Shown here: positions 42,385 to 52,200 of the stretch, piece after piece
How positions within the stretch are numbered: the first letter of the stretch is position 1
Layout of the letters: each line of letters opens with the position of its first letter
Source of the DNA: Flavobacterium coralii
GTDB lineage: Bacteria; Bacteroidota; Bacteroidia; Flavobacteriales; Flavobacteriaceae
NCBI RefSeq assembly: GCF_019891545.1
Contig: NZ_JAHDIU010000005.1
Span: forward strand, 62,001 to 126,000
DNA: 64,000 nt
Direction of reading: 5' to 3'
Made by a program: the position numbers and the translations under genes
The notes under the pieces: generated by a model
The model's database searches: none
The model's input: the letters and a program-made list of their open reading frames with translations, nothing else
What the model was told of the DNA's origin: nothing

Positions 42385-43688
42385 TGACCAACAACCAAGC
42401 AAATGCCCAAAATGCTACGCTGGCAGAACGCGATGCAAAGCACCTTTGGCACCCTTATACACAACATAAAACAGCAGCACTGCCCGTTGGCATTGTGCGG
42501 GGCGAAGACGCCCTGCTTTGGGATGAAAACGGAAAACAGTATATAGATGCCATAGCTTCGTGGTGGGTAAACCCATACGGGCACAGCAACAAATTTATAG
42601 CCGATGCCGTTTACAGGCAGCTCACAACACTGGAGCATGTGCTTTTTGGTGGTTTTACGCACGAGCCCGCTGTACAGCTTTCCGAAAAATTGATTGAAAT
42701 TTTGCCCACTAACCAGCAAAAGCTTTTCTTTTCAGATAATGGCTCTACGGCGGTAGAGGTTGCCATTAAGGTAGCCCTGCAATACTATTACAACAAAGGC
42801 GAAAAGCGCACCCGCATAATTGCTTTTGAGGATGCCTTTCACGGCGATACGTTTGCGGCAATGGCGGCAAGCGGCATATCGTTCTTTACAGAAGCGTTTA
42901 AAGGTTCGCTGATAGAAGTTACCCGCATACCTGTTCCCGTTAAAGGCAAAAAGCAGGAAAGCCTTAAAGCGATGCAGGAACTGGCTGCAGCGGGCAACTA
43001 TGCGGCTTTTATATTTGAACCGTTGGTGCAGGGCGCGGCAGGCATGGTTATGTATGAACCGGAACCGCTAAACGAGCTTATAGCATTATGCAGGAAAAAC
43101 GGCATTTTTACCATAGCCGATGAAGTAATGACAGGCTTCGGCAAAACAGGTAAAAATTTTGCCTGCAATTACCTTACAGAGCAGCCCGACATGATGTGCC
43201 TCAGTAAAGCCCTTACCGGCGGTACCATACCTATGGCAATAACTACTTTTACCCAACAGTTATTTGACGGTTTTTATGATGATGATGTTAACAAGGCATT
43301 GTTTCACGGGCATACTTTTACGGCTAATCCAACTGCCTGCGCGGCGGCACTGGCCGGATTGGAGCTGTTACAGCAACCCGACATGCAGCAAAACCTCATC
43401 CGTATAAATGAAAACCACACACGTTTTAAGGCAACTATAGAGCATCATCCGCGTGTAAAGACAGTCAGGGTGCTGGGCGTAATACTGGCTTTGGAGCTTT
43501 TAACCGACAGCAAAGAAAGCTACTACGGCGGGCTGCGCAACAGGCTCTATAACTTTTTTATTGATAACGGTATAATTATCAGGCCGGTAGGAAACATAAT
43601 TTACATACTGCCGCCTTATATTATAAGCGATGATCTGTTAGCAAATATTTATGAAAAGGTAGCATTGGCGATAGAGAAAATAGTGTAA
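42384..43688 (+). CDS. bioA: Adenosylmethionine-8-amino-7-oxononanoate aminotransferase
   Basis: This 434-aa class III PLP aminotransferase makes 7,8-diaminononanoate using SAM as amino donor. HLWHPYTQHKTAALPVGIVRGEDA is the BioA-type opening with the W/Y substrate residues, FFSDNGSTAVEVAIKVALQYY is the PLP phosphate site, IADEVMTGFGKTG carries the PLP Asp, and MCLSKALTGG has the Schiff-base Lys at 275. It overlaps bioD by one base. Together with bioF it gives KAPA, DAPA and dethiobiotin steps; bioB and a pimeloyl supply gene (bioC/bioH type) are not in the window. Confidence 0.95.
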   Translation: MTNNQANAQNATLAERDAKHLWHPYTQHKTAALPVGIVRGEDALLWDENGKQYIDAIASWWVNPYGHSNKFIADAVYRQLTTLEHVLFGGFTHEPAVQLSEKLIEILPTNQQKLFFSDNGSTAVEVAIKVALQYYYNKGEKRTRIIAFEDAFHGDTFAAMAASGISFFTEAFKGSLIEVTRIPVPVKGKKQESLKAMQELAAAGNYAAFIFEPLVQGAAGMVMYEPEPLNELIALCRKNGIFTIADEVMTGFGKTGKNFACNYLTEQPDMMCLSKALTGGTIPMAITTFTQQLFDGFYDDDVNKALFHGHTFTANPTACAAALAGLELLQQPDMQQNLIRINENHTRFKATIEHHPRVKTVRVLGVILALELLTDSKESYYGGLRNRLYNFFIDNGIIIRPVGNIIYILPPYIISDDLLANIYEKVALAIEKIV

Positions 43689-43715
43689 TTTAGGATTACT
43701 AATTACATCATTTTT

Positions 43716-44318
43716 ATGATCCATCCTGATACTGAACTCCGCTTTATCAACAACATAGTGGGCTATGGTGTTGTAGCAAAGAAATTCATTCCAAAAGGCA
43801 CAATAACATGGGTTCAGGATGATCTGGACAGTGTTTATACCGATGCAGCACTTTCTAAAATAAACCCATTAATGCACAGCTACATCGAAACCTACTCTTT
43901 TACAAACGGCAGGGGCGAAAAAGTGCTGTGCTGGGACATAGCTAAATATGTAAACCACAGCTTTAACCCAAGCTGTATGAGCACTGCCTATGATTTTGAA
44001 ATTGCCATACGTGACATTCACCCCGGCGAGCAGCTAACAGACGATTACGGCTACCTGAATGTGTCTGAACCTTTCGAGGCAGAAGATGAAGGCACAGCAC
44101 GAAAAGTGGTTTATCCTGATGATTTGCTAAAGTATCATGACATCTGGGATAAAGCCATACAGGACAACCTGCACAAAATTCAGGAAGTGGCGCAGCCATT
44201 GCAAAAATTCATACCCGCAAACCTGTGGGAAGAGTTTAGCAAGGTGCTGGCAGGGCAGCAGCCGTTAAAATCTATAAAAAGCTGTTATTTTCCGCAAATT
44301 GAGGCAAACAGGCCGTAA
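43716..44318 (+). CDS. SET-domain protein
   Basis: This 200-aa protein has a SET methyltransferase-like domain (about 8-120): GYGVVAKKFIPKGTITWVQDD (the GxG start), DIAKYVNHSFNPSCMSTAY (NHSxxP motif forming the SAM knot) and HPGEQLTDDYGYLN (GExLxxDY with the catalytic-position Tyr). The C-terminal ~75 residues are helical, and a post-SET Cys cluster is absent. Bacterial SET proteins of this type may methylate lysines of ribosomal or other proteins; the target is unknown. It follows bioA by 28 nt and may be co-transcribed. Confidence 0.85.
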   Translation: MIHPDTELRFINNIVGYGVVAKKFIPKGTITWVQDDLDSVYTDAALSKINPLMHSYIETYSFTNGRGEKVLCWDIAKYVNHSFNPSCMSTAYDFEIAIRDIHPGEQLTDDYGYLNVSEPFEAEDEGTARKVVYPDDLLKYHDIWDKAIQDNLHKIQEVAQPLQKFIPANLWEEFSKVLAGQQPLKSIKSCYFPQIEANRP

Positions 44319-44344
44319 GGTTATGCCATTAACTGCTTTTGCAG

Positions 44345-44352
44345 TACTTTTG
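44345..44352 (+). promoter_or_regulatory. Candidate -7 box TACTTTTG for the ketoacyl synthase gene
   Basis: An exact match 7 nt before ATG 44360, with no -33 TTG at standard spacing. It suggests that this gene can be expressed separately from bioA and the SET gene, with nearly no leader. Confidence 0.4.
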
Positions 44353-44359
44353 CCTGTAA

Positions 44360-45526
44360 ATGCAACACATTTTGGCACTACCTGTTTCTATTACCTCACT
44401 CGCTTCGTTTTCTCCATTAGGCAACAGCCCCGATTTGGTTTGGCAAAGTTATCTTGATGATACAACGCGCATCCGCACAATAGGCTTTGGCAACAAGGCA
44501 GCTTTGGGTGCACCACTTACAGAAGATGTAAAACGACAGGTAAAAACGCTTAGGGAAACAGAAAGCCGCTATGCTTCGCTTGACGATTCAGTATTATATG
44601 CCATTATTGCCTCAAGGCAGGCAGTAGCTGCTGCCGGATGGCAATCGGGCGACGATTTTGGCATCAATATAGGCTCGTCACGGGGCGCAACCGGGTTGTT
44701 TGAGAAGTACTATTCAGAGCTCATTAATACTGGCGCTACGGCTACGCAGGCGTCTCCTACCACAACACTGGGCAATATAGCCTCTTGGGTGGCGCAGGAC
44801 CTTAAATCATCCGGGCCTGATATATCACACTCCATCACCTGTTCCACTGCGCTGCATGCTGTTCTTAATGGGGTTGCGTGGCTTGGTTCGGGCATGGCGC
44901 AAAAGTTTTTAGTTGGCGGCAGCGAGGCTCCGCTAACCCCTTTTACCATTGCACAGATGCAGGCCATGAAAATATACGCTTCAAAAGAAAGCGATTATCC
45001 TTGCCTTGCAATGGACTTAACCAAAAAAAGCAACAGCATGGTTTTGGGAGAAGGCGCTGCGGCTGCCTGCCTTGTACCCGGCAGGGTGCCAAATGCACTT
45101 GGCTATATAGAAGGAGTGGGCTATGCAACCGAAGCCCTTAAGCATAGTGTCTCTATATCTGCAAATGCGGAGTGCCTGCAAAAGTCGATGCAAATGGCTA
45201 TCACGGGTATTAATCCCGCTGAAGTGGATGCTGTTGTAATGCACGCCCCGGGTACAGTGAAAGGCGACCTTTCAGAGTATAATGCCGTAAAAGCTGTATT
45301 CGGCGAAAGCCTGCCCCTGCTTACCACCAACAAATGGAAAACGGGCCACACCTTTGGCGCTTCGGGACTGCTGAGCCTGGAGCTTGGCCTGATGATGATA
45401 CAGCACAACAGGTTTATTGATGTGCCTTATCTTGCTCCGCAAAAGCAAACAAAGGATATTAAGAAAGTGCTTGTAAACGCGGTTGGCTTTGGCGGTAACG
45501 CCGTAAGTATTTTAATTAGCCGATAA
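44360..45526 (+). CDS. Stand-alone beta-ketoacyl-ACP synthase
   Basis: This 388-aa thiolase-fold condensing enzyme has a Cys-His-His active site: C161 (SITCSTALHAVLNG), H295 (VVMHAPGTVKGD, in place of the usual HGTGT) and H330 (NKWKTGHTFGASGLLSLE). ISSRG-type INIGSSRGATG is also present. It is somewhat diverged from FabB/FabF, which usually have GTGT after the first His. No ACP or reductase gene is adjacent. It follows bioD, bioA and the SET gene in the same direction. A link to the pimeloyl precursor of biotin or to a secondary lipid is inference from position only. Confidence 0.85.
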   Translation: MQHILALPVSITSLASFSPLGNSPDLVWQSYLDDTTRIRTIGFGNKAALGAPLTEDVKRQVKTLRETESRYASLDDSVLYAIIASRQAVAAAGWQSGDDFGINIGSSRGATGLFEKYYSELINTGATATQASPTTTLGNIASWVAQDLKSSGPDISHSITCSTALHAVLNGVAWLGSGMAQKFLVGGSEAPLTPFTIAQMQAMKIYASKESDYPCLAMDLTKKSNSMVLGEGAAAACLVPGRVPNALGYIEGVGYATEALKHSVSISANAECLQKSMQMAITGINPAEVDAVVMHAPGTVKGDLSEYNAVKAVFGESLPLLTTNKWKTGHTFGASGLLSLELGLMMIQHNRFIDVPYLAPQKQTKDIKKVLVNAVGFGGNAVSILISR

Positions 45527-45533
45527 TTTTAAG

Positions 45534-45541
45534 TACTTTTG
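45534..45541 (+). promoter_or_regulatory. Candidate -7 box TACTTTTG for the 45562 gene
   Basis: An exact TAnnTTTG match just after the ketoacyl synthase stop, 20 nt before ATG 45562. No spaced TTG. Confidence 0.4.
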
Positions 45542-45561
45542 GGTAGCAACCTTTATATCTG

Positions 45562-45879
45562 ATGAACAGTAAGTCCACTTATTATTTTGCTGCCGCAATT
45601 ATACTGCTCGCCCTCCCGGCGGCAAATATGACGTTGTGGATAGTAACTGCCACGGATAATAACGACAACTTTGAGCAAACCCTTGATAATTATCTTGCAT
45701 ATTTCCCGGAATGGCTGCAAAACCCAAAACTGCTTACTCTTATAAATATACTCATGCTCGCACTTGCAGGAGGGCTTTTTTATAAAAGCATGGCTGCACC
45801 TAAGCTAAGGATCGCTGGCATAGTGTTAGGCATTATCAGTATTTTGCTGCTTATGTGGAATGTATTTTCATTGTTATAA
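45562..45879 (+). CDS. Small membrane protein, 105 aa, unknown function
   Basis: I do not recognise this protein. It has three hydrophobic stretches: YYFAAAIILLALPAANMTLWIV, LLTLINILMLALAGGLFY and IAGIVLGIISILLLMWNVFSLL, with an acidic loop (DNNDNFEQTLDNYLAYFPEW) between the first two. Its stop overlaps the ATG of the histone-deacetylase-like gene by one base (TAATG), so the two are coupled. Confidence 0.7.
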   Translation: MNSKSTYYFAAAIILLALPAANMTLWIVTATDNNDNFEQTLDNYLAYFPEWLQNPKLLTLINILMLALAGGLFYKSMAAPKLRIAGIVLGIISILLLMWNVFSLL

Positions 45880-46781
45880 TGCTGCCAATTGCCTTTCATC
45901 CCATATATAAACACCCTTTACCGGAAGGTCATCGGTTCCCGATGATAAAGTATGAGCTGCTTCCGCAACAACTCTTACATGAAGGCACAGCAACACCGGC
46001 TGATTTTTATGCGCCGCCAATGCCCGGTATGGGGCATGTACTTCGGGTTCATAAAGAAAGCTATGTAAACGACCTGCTCAACCTTACGCTGGAAGCGCGG
46101 GCAGCTCGCAAAATAGGATTTCCGCTTTCGGTAGAACTGGTAGAACGTGAGCTGCGCATAGTGCAGGGCACCATCTGGGGGAGCTTGCAGGCAATAAGTA
46201 AAGGCATAGCATTCAATATAGCCGGCGGTACCCACCATGCCTACAGCACCCACGGAGAAGCCTTCTGCCTGCTTAACGACCAGGCAATAGCGGCACAATA
46301 CCTTTTAGACAACAGCCTTGCGAAAAAAACTCTGATTGTTGACCTTGATGTGCACCAAGGCAATGGTACGGCTGAAATATTTAGTGGTAATGATGCCGTT
46401 TTTACCTTCAGCATGCATGGCAAAACGAATTATCCGTTTAAAAAAGAAATATCCGATCTTGATATTGCCCTGCCGGACAATACCACTGATGCTGAATATA
46501 TGTCTATACTCAGCGAAACATTACCCAAACTAATTGAAAGGGTTAAGCCCGATTTCATATTTTACCTGTGCGGGGTAGATATACTGGCTTCTGACAAACT
46601 GGGCAAGTTAGGGTGCAGCATAGAAGGTTGCAGGCAACGCGATGAATATGTACTAAGCACCTGCCATAAACTCAACATACCTGTACAATGCAGCATGGGC
46701 GGTGGCTACAGCCCCGATATTAAAATAATTATAGAGGCACATGCCAACACCTATCGTGCGGCTAAGCAAATTTATTTTTAA
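45879..46781 (+). CDS. Histone deacetylase-family protein (acetylpolyamine/acetoin-type hydrolase)
   Basis: This 300-aa zinc hydrolase starts at ATG 45879 (MLPIAFHPIYKHPLPEGHRFP); the frame from GTG 45855 would run into the upstream gene. The arginase/deacetylase-fold motifs are NIAGGTHHAYSTHGEAFCLLND (catalytic His pair), LIVDLDVHQGNGTAEIF (zinc-binding Asp and His) and FYLCGVDILASDKLGKLG (third ligand Asp). Bacterial members deacetylate acetylpolyamines, acetyl-lysine or acetyl-CoA synthetase. The substrate here is unknown. It is coupled to the small membrane protein gene upstream. Confidence 0.92.
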   Translation: MLPIAFHPIYKHPLPEGHRFPMIKYELLPQQLLHEGTATPADFYAPPMPGMGHVLRVHKESYVNDLLNLTLEARAARKIGFPLSVELVERELRIVQGTIWGSLQAISKGIAFNIAGGTHHAYSTHGEAFCLLNDQAIAAQYLLDNSLAKKTLIVDLDVHQGNGTAEIFSGNDAVFTFSMHGKTNYPFKKEISDLDIALPDNTTDAEYMSILSETLPKLIERVKPDFIFYLCGVDILASDKLGKLGCSIEGCRQRDEYVLSTCHKLNIPVQCSMGGGYSPDIKIIIEAHANTYRAAKQIYF

Positions 46782-46935
46782 ATCACTGCGAATTCTAATT
46801 CCGCAGGCACCGATACTCATTTACGCTAATTACATACTATATAGCTTATTATATTCGTTTTTATATTATATTTTACGCGTGTTTTCGTACGCTTAAAGTA
46901 TTTTAATATATATTGCACCCTTTTAATTTTTAACT

Positions 46936-49098
46936 ATGAGAAAATTTTTACTTATACTGGCGGTAATTTGCACATTACCATTTTATGCACAGCGAAGAGT
47001 TGCTGCAAAAGTGCAGGAACTACGCAGTAACGGAGCCGATTATAAGAGCTTTAGCCCCCTTGTGCCTGCCGAGGGTACAAAAGATTATCCGGTGGTGGAG
47101 AATGAAACTTATGCTACACTAAATACTGTTGTTTTAAAAAATATATACAATAACAAGCCGGAAACACTAACGCTTACTATACCTTATCAGGGCAGCCAGA
47201 TAAACATAAGCCTTTATAAAGTAAATATTTTTGCCGAAGGTTTTCATGCAGATACAGACAAGGATAAAGACTTTGCCTATAAACAAGGAGTATATTACAG
47301 GGGTATTATCAATAACGACAATGCCTCTTTAGCCTCTTTCAGTTTCTTTGAAAATGAAATGGCAGGTATTGTTTCGAATCAGCAGTATAATAATATTGTT
47401 GTGGGGAAACTGAAAAAAGAACACAATTTCTCCGAATACATTATTTACTCTGACAGCGAGCTGAATGTTGCTAATTCTTTTAACTGCCTGACATCGGATG
47501 AAATTAACGACAGCAGGAATTTTGGGAAAAAATCGGCAGTAACCGCGCAGAGTACTGAAACCATCCGTTGTGTGGGAATTTACTTTGAAGTAGATTTTAG
47601 CATGTACCAGGAAAACTTTTCAAGCCAGGATCTTACTGCTAACTGGCTGACTTCATTATTCAACAGCATACAGACGCTATATGCCAATGATGGTATAGAC
47701 ATCGCGTTAAAATCGTTTTTTATATGGACGTCTTTCGACCCTTATTTAGGAAGTGACGCCGAGGATAAACTTTTCGGCTTTCTGGAAGAGCATGAGTTTA
47801 ATAGTTTTGATGGCGACTTAGGCCAGCTTGTGGGAGAAGATGCCGGAGGCTTAGGCGGGCTTGCTTTTCTTAACGGCGTATGCAACGCCCCTATTAATGT
47901 GAGCTATGTAGATGTAAACGACAATTTCCTGGCAGATTTACCACAGTATTCGTGGAGTGTGCAGGCCTGTACACACGAGTTTGGCCACCAGTTAGGCTCA
48001 CCACACACACATGCCTGCGCATGGAACGGTAACAATACCGCTATAGACGGCTGTTTTGATACCGAAGGTGGCTGTTCACCGGGGCCAATACCCCCTACAG
48101 GAGGTACTATTATGAGCTACTGCCATTTAAGCCAGGTAGGAGTTAACCTTGCCAACGGCTTCGGGCCGCAGCCTACCGCACTAATGACAAATGTTGTAAA
48201 CTCTGCAAACTGCCTTGCCACAACCTGCGAAAGTATTATCTGCCAAAGCGGGTTAAGCAATCTGTCAGTAACAAGTTCATCATCAAACAACTTTATAGCT
48301 TCATGGGATGACGCAGCCAACACTACAGGCTTTTGGGACGTAATGGTGCACGAAGCAAGCGCAACACAGGGTGATATGTGGAACGAAGTAGGCGCGCAGT
48401 TAGTAACCTTACAGGGCCTGCAGCCAAATACGTATTATGTGCTTAAAGTACGCTCTGTATGCGAACAGGGTGTATCGCAGATTGAAGAAATTCTTTTTGC
48501 TACGGATGCTGACTGGTGTGAAGGCCAGATATTTACAGATACAGGAGGTGCCACAGCTAATTACAGCGATAACCAGCAGATAACACGTACTTTTACGCCT
48601 ACAGAAGAAGGAAAGGTTATACGCGTAACCTTTACCTCTTTCAGCATAGAGCAGGATTTTGACTTCCTTAGGGTTTATAACGGTGCAGGCACTAACGCTC
48701 CTCTTATTGGTAATTTTACCGGAGTGTTTATACAAAACCAGATAACCTCTACTGCGGCAGACGGCTCACTTACTTTTGAGTTTACTTCTGACGAAATAAT
48801 AAATGCAGGAGGATGGGTAGCAACGGTTGAATGTATCAATGCTGTAAGTGGCGTGAATGATAATGCATTCAGTAATTTTATATATTATCCTAACCCTGCC
48901 ACGAGCACAATCAACATAAGTGCCGGCGAAGAAATTACAGAGGTAAAAGTATATGCTGTGTCAGGCCAGTTGCTTTTCACAAGACAGGTAAATGCTACGC
49001 AAACTGCCATAGATATTTCGGCTTTGGCTAACGGGGTTTATTTCTTTAAAGCTACAAATGGTAGTAAAGAAACGAACTTCAGGGTAGTGAAGCAGTAA
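46936..49098 (+). CDS. Secreted reprolysin-type zinc metalloprotease with CUB domain and T9SS tail
   Basis: This 720-aa extracellular protease has a signal peptide at 1-18 (LLILAVICTLPFYAQ) and a pro-region to about residue 200. The metzincin catalytic domain (about 208-425) has H347E348FGH351QLGSPH357 zinc ligands followed by the Met-turn IMSYCHL. A fibronectin III-like segment (about 435-515), a CUB domain (about 517-635; FDFLRVYNGAGTNAPLIGNFTG), and a T9SS type A sorting tail (about 648-720; FIYYPNPATSTINISAGEE) follow. This order is common for flavobacterial secreted peptidases. A composite hairpin ends the gene. Confidence 0.9.
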   Translation: MRKFLLILAVICTLPFYAQRRVAAKVQELRSNGADYKSFSPLVPAEGTKDYPVVENETYATLNTVVLKNIYNNKPETLTLTIPYQGSQINISLYKVNIFAEGFHADTDKDKDFAYKQGVYYRGIINNDNASLASFSFFENEMAGIVSNQQYNNIVVGKLKKEHNFSEYIIYSDSELNVANSFNCLTSDEINDSRNFGKKSAVTAQSTETIRCVGIYFEVDFSMYQENFSSQDLTANWLTSLFNSIQTLYANDGIDIALKSFFIWTSFDPYLGSDAEDKLFGFLEEHEFNSFDGDLGQLVGEDAGGLGGLAFLNGVCNAPINVSYVDVNDNFLADLPQYSWSVQACTHEFGHQLGSPHTHACAWNGNNTAIDGCFDTEGGCSPGPIPPTGGTIMSYCHLSQVGVNLANGFGPQPTALMTNVVNSANCLATTCESIICQSGLSNLSVTSSSSNNFIASWDDAANTTGFWDVMVHEASATQGDMWNEVGAQLVTLQGLQPNTYYVLKVRSVCEQGVSQIEEILFATDADWCEGQIFTDTGGATANYSDNQQITRTFTPTEEGKVIRVTFTSFSIEQDFDFLRVYNGAGTNAPLIGNFTGVFIQNQITSTAADGSLTFEFTSDEIINAGGWVATVECINAVSGVNDNAFSNFIYYPNPATSTINISAGEEITEVKVYAVSGQLLFTRQVNATQTAIDISALANGVYFFKATNGSKETNFRVVKQ

Positions 49099-49116
49099 CA
49101 GTCTTTGAAAAAACAG

Positions 49117-49241
49117 GGCTGCCTTAAGTGTGTTTCCGTTTCGAGCGTAACAACGTGAAGTCGAGAAATCTAAATAGAAATTCTTAGAAATTTCTCCACA
49201 AGGTCGAAATGGAACAACAACACACTTAAGGCAGCCTTTTT
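49117..49241. repeat. Long hairpin repeat between convergent protease and ATPase genes
   Basis: The outer arms are a perfect 18-bp inverted repeat (49117-49134 with 49219-49236; GGCTGCCTTAAGTGTGTT), with an A-run on the left and T5 on the right, so it can terminate transcription in both directions. The ~84-nt inner part holds TTTCGAGCG/TCGAAATGG-type half-repeats and an AGAAATCT motif. The outer arm resembles the outer arm of the 13231-13365 element (both contain CTGyCTyAA and AGTGTGT), so the two are probably one element family with different cores. Confidence 0.75.
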
Positions 49242-52200
49242 ATTTCTGCTCTATACCTTTTTTCAGGATATCCTTTATCCCTTCAAGGTGTTCTGTAAAC
49301 TCCGCAACCTGAGACAGCATTAAAGCCATTTCATTACGGTCGCCAAAGCCTTTCAGCTTGTTGTTCTTTACAAAAGTTTCTTTTATAGATGCCCAGCGCG
49401 CTTTTTCATCTTCATTAAGCGAATTGGTCATTTCTTTATATTTAAGCAGGTTGGCTTCTGCGGCGCTGGTAAGCGTTTGCGTTTCGTTACGGTAATGCGA
49501 AAGCAGTAATGTATCTACTTCCTCATCATTCATTACCGGCACTATTTTGGCCACCAGCTTGTTCATATCCCTGTATGAGCCCTGCAGCCTGAACGGCGGC
49601 TCGGTGCGGTAAGCATCTTCCATCGCGGCAGAGGCTATATAGGCAGCATTGGCCTTAAGCACTACATTACGCACTTTTATAATCTTATCCAGCAGCGCAA
49701 CATACGTTTCTATTTCCTGCTTGCTGTGGTTGCCTTTCAGGTCGGCACCGTCGCGCTGCCCGGTTTCCGCCATCTGTATCAGCGGGTACAGGTCATCAGC
49801 ATTCTTAGCCATCAATCCTGCCAGTACAGGGTTTGCAGTAAGCGCGTTTTCTATAAGGCTCAGCTCAAAAAGATCGGCTTTGTTACCTATAACATCACCC
49901 AGGTTGTATATATCAGCACGGTTAGCCAGCATATCCGGTATGCGGAACTTCTCCCCTGTTTCGGTATAAGGGTTACCCGCCATCACCACGCAGAACTTTT
50001 TCGACTTCATGTCGTAGGTTTTGGGCTGACCGTTGTACACCCCTTCTATCTTTCGCGTGCCATCAGCCAGCGAAATGAACTTTTGCAGGAACTCAGGGCT
50101 GCAATGCTGTATATCGTCAAGATAAAGCATTACATTGTTACCCATTTCCAGCGCAAGGTTCAGTTTTTTAAGCTCCTCACGGGCTGCGGCATTGGTAGCA
50201 GAAGACGGATCGACAGAAGTAATGTCATGCCCTATTGCCGGGCCGTTTATCTTCATGAAGACCAAACCAAGCCTGTTGGCGATGTACTCCATAAGGGTAG
50301 TTTTACCATAGCCCGGCGGCGATACCAGCAGCAACATACCCGAACGGTCAGTGCGGCGGTTCTCTCCTGCAGTACCTAACTGTTTGGCAAGATTATCGCC
50401 GAACAACGGCAGGTACACCTGGTCTATAAGCTTGTTACGCACAAATGAAGTAAGTACTTTCGGCATAAACTCGTTAAGCCTTAGCTGCTCTTTCATTTCC
50501 TGCCCAATTCTGTGGCGCTCAGCGCGGAATTTCTCAAACGCCGGCACTTCTTCTTCAAAATACTGCGACAGGAGGCGGATGAACTCATGGTAATGGAAAC
50601 TATAATTTCCATCAATTACTGTCGGGTGTGAACCCGCAAGCTCCTTTATTTCCTCAGAAGGCTCTATAGCGACTACTTTCTCTGCCGACTCATGCCTGTA
50701 CAACAGCAGCGCGGTGACCTCATATAAATAATTCAGAAACTGCTGCTGCCCGGTTTCATTCAGGTAAGAAGCTACCCATTGTGCCGCAAGTAGCACACCG
50801 CTTTCTTTATCGGGTGCATTATCTATATTATGCCTGAAACTGACAGAAGCGTTCTTGCTCTCCAGCATTTTAAGGAAGTTCTCTGTTAGTTGTGCAGCTT
50901 TGTGGCTTAAGGTAAAGGCATCATCATCTTTAAGCTCCTCAAACAGGTAATGTGCTGCCTGGGCTACATCTTCTGTAAACGCCCTGCCAAAGGCTGTTTC
51001 GTTAATAAAAGCCTGTAAGCGCTGCGCTATATCGTCAATTACATATTCAAACTCCCTGCTGTTGGGGAATACTGAAAGTACTGCCCCGCTTGCTTTAATT
51101 TTTTTATTGAGCTTTGTGCGCGCCTCGTCTTCCATACCATACCAAAAGAACTGTGCCAATGCCCTTGTGGCAGGCGCATAGCGCAGCAGCCCTAGGTTAT
51201 GGTGCTTTGCCGCAAGTACTTTCAGTATTTTAAAAGCATCTGCATCGTGCACGCCTTTTACATAGCCTTCTGTATAGTTTTTAGATGTTTCTTCCGACAC
51301 CAAAGCCTGCAATGCACTGTCTTCCATTTCAAAAAGCTGCTGCGGGTTTTGGTTGCGGAATATCTTATAGGCCAGGAAAGCCGACCTGTATATATGCTCA
51401 TTCTCGCTTACCAGTTCCTGGTTCCAGTACTTTTGAGAAGACAGCAGGGTACTGTCTTTTATATCCTGGTAAAAATCGGTTCCGGTAAGGTGGTATTGCA
51501 GGCTGCCGTCTTTATAAACTATGGTAAGGTCGAGCGGTTGCTTGTTTACCGCAAACTTATGCTTGCCGAGCCTTATAATGTTTTCACCGTCCTCATACAG
51601 TTCCTGCTTGTCCTTTAGTTTGCGGAGTGCATCTTCCCGCGCCGATTTCAGTTCGGTTTCAATGGCCTCTGCCTTACCTGTATCTTCGAGCTCATGCAGT
51701 TGCTGCACAAGGTCGCGCAGCTTGCCTATCATGAGGTCGGATGCAAAATAGCCGTTTATCTCATCAACCGAATTAAACGTAAGCGCTTTTGCAGCAACGT
51801 TTTTAAGGATGCGCCCCGAAGCAGTCTCTATAGCTACGGCTTTTTTATTGCGTGCTTCTATAAGTGCATTTTTGCGCGCCTCGAATGCCGAATAAACCTC
51901 TTCACGCTTTTCCATGACAGAGCCTGTAAACTCTTCATAGTCGGCAAAACGCGTCTCAAGGTCTTCAAGTTGTACCGATATTTTATTCAGTAGCTCGTCT
52001 GCCTTTTCGGGTGTAACGGCCCTGTCTAGCGCATTAACGATGCTTTGGTCTATCAGCTTTACCTGTGCGGCAAAATCGGCTTTTGCCTCCTTACTGCCCA
52101 AAGAAGTTATCTTGTTCTTAATATCAGCCTTGACACGGTTTAGCGTAGCAAATATCAGCGAGATGTTATTTATTATCTGTGTTGATTTGCTCGTGTCCTC

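Noticed and set aside
46786-46806. CTGCG...CGCAG hairpin after the deacetylase gene as a terminator
   Set aside because: Short stem with a bulge and no T-tract; not supported.
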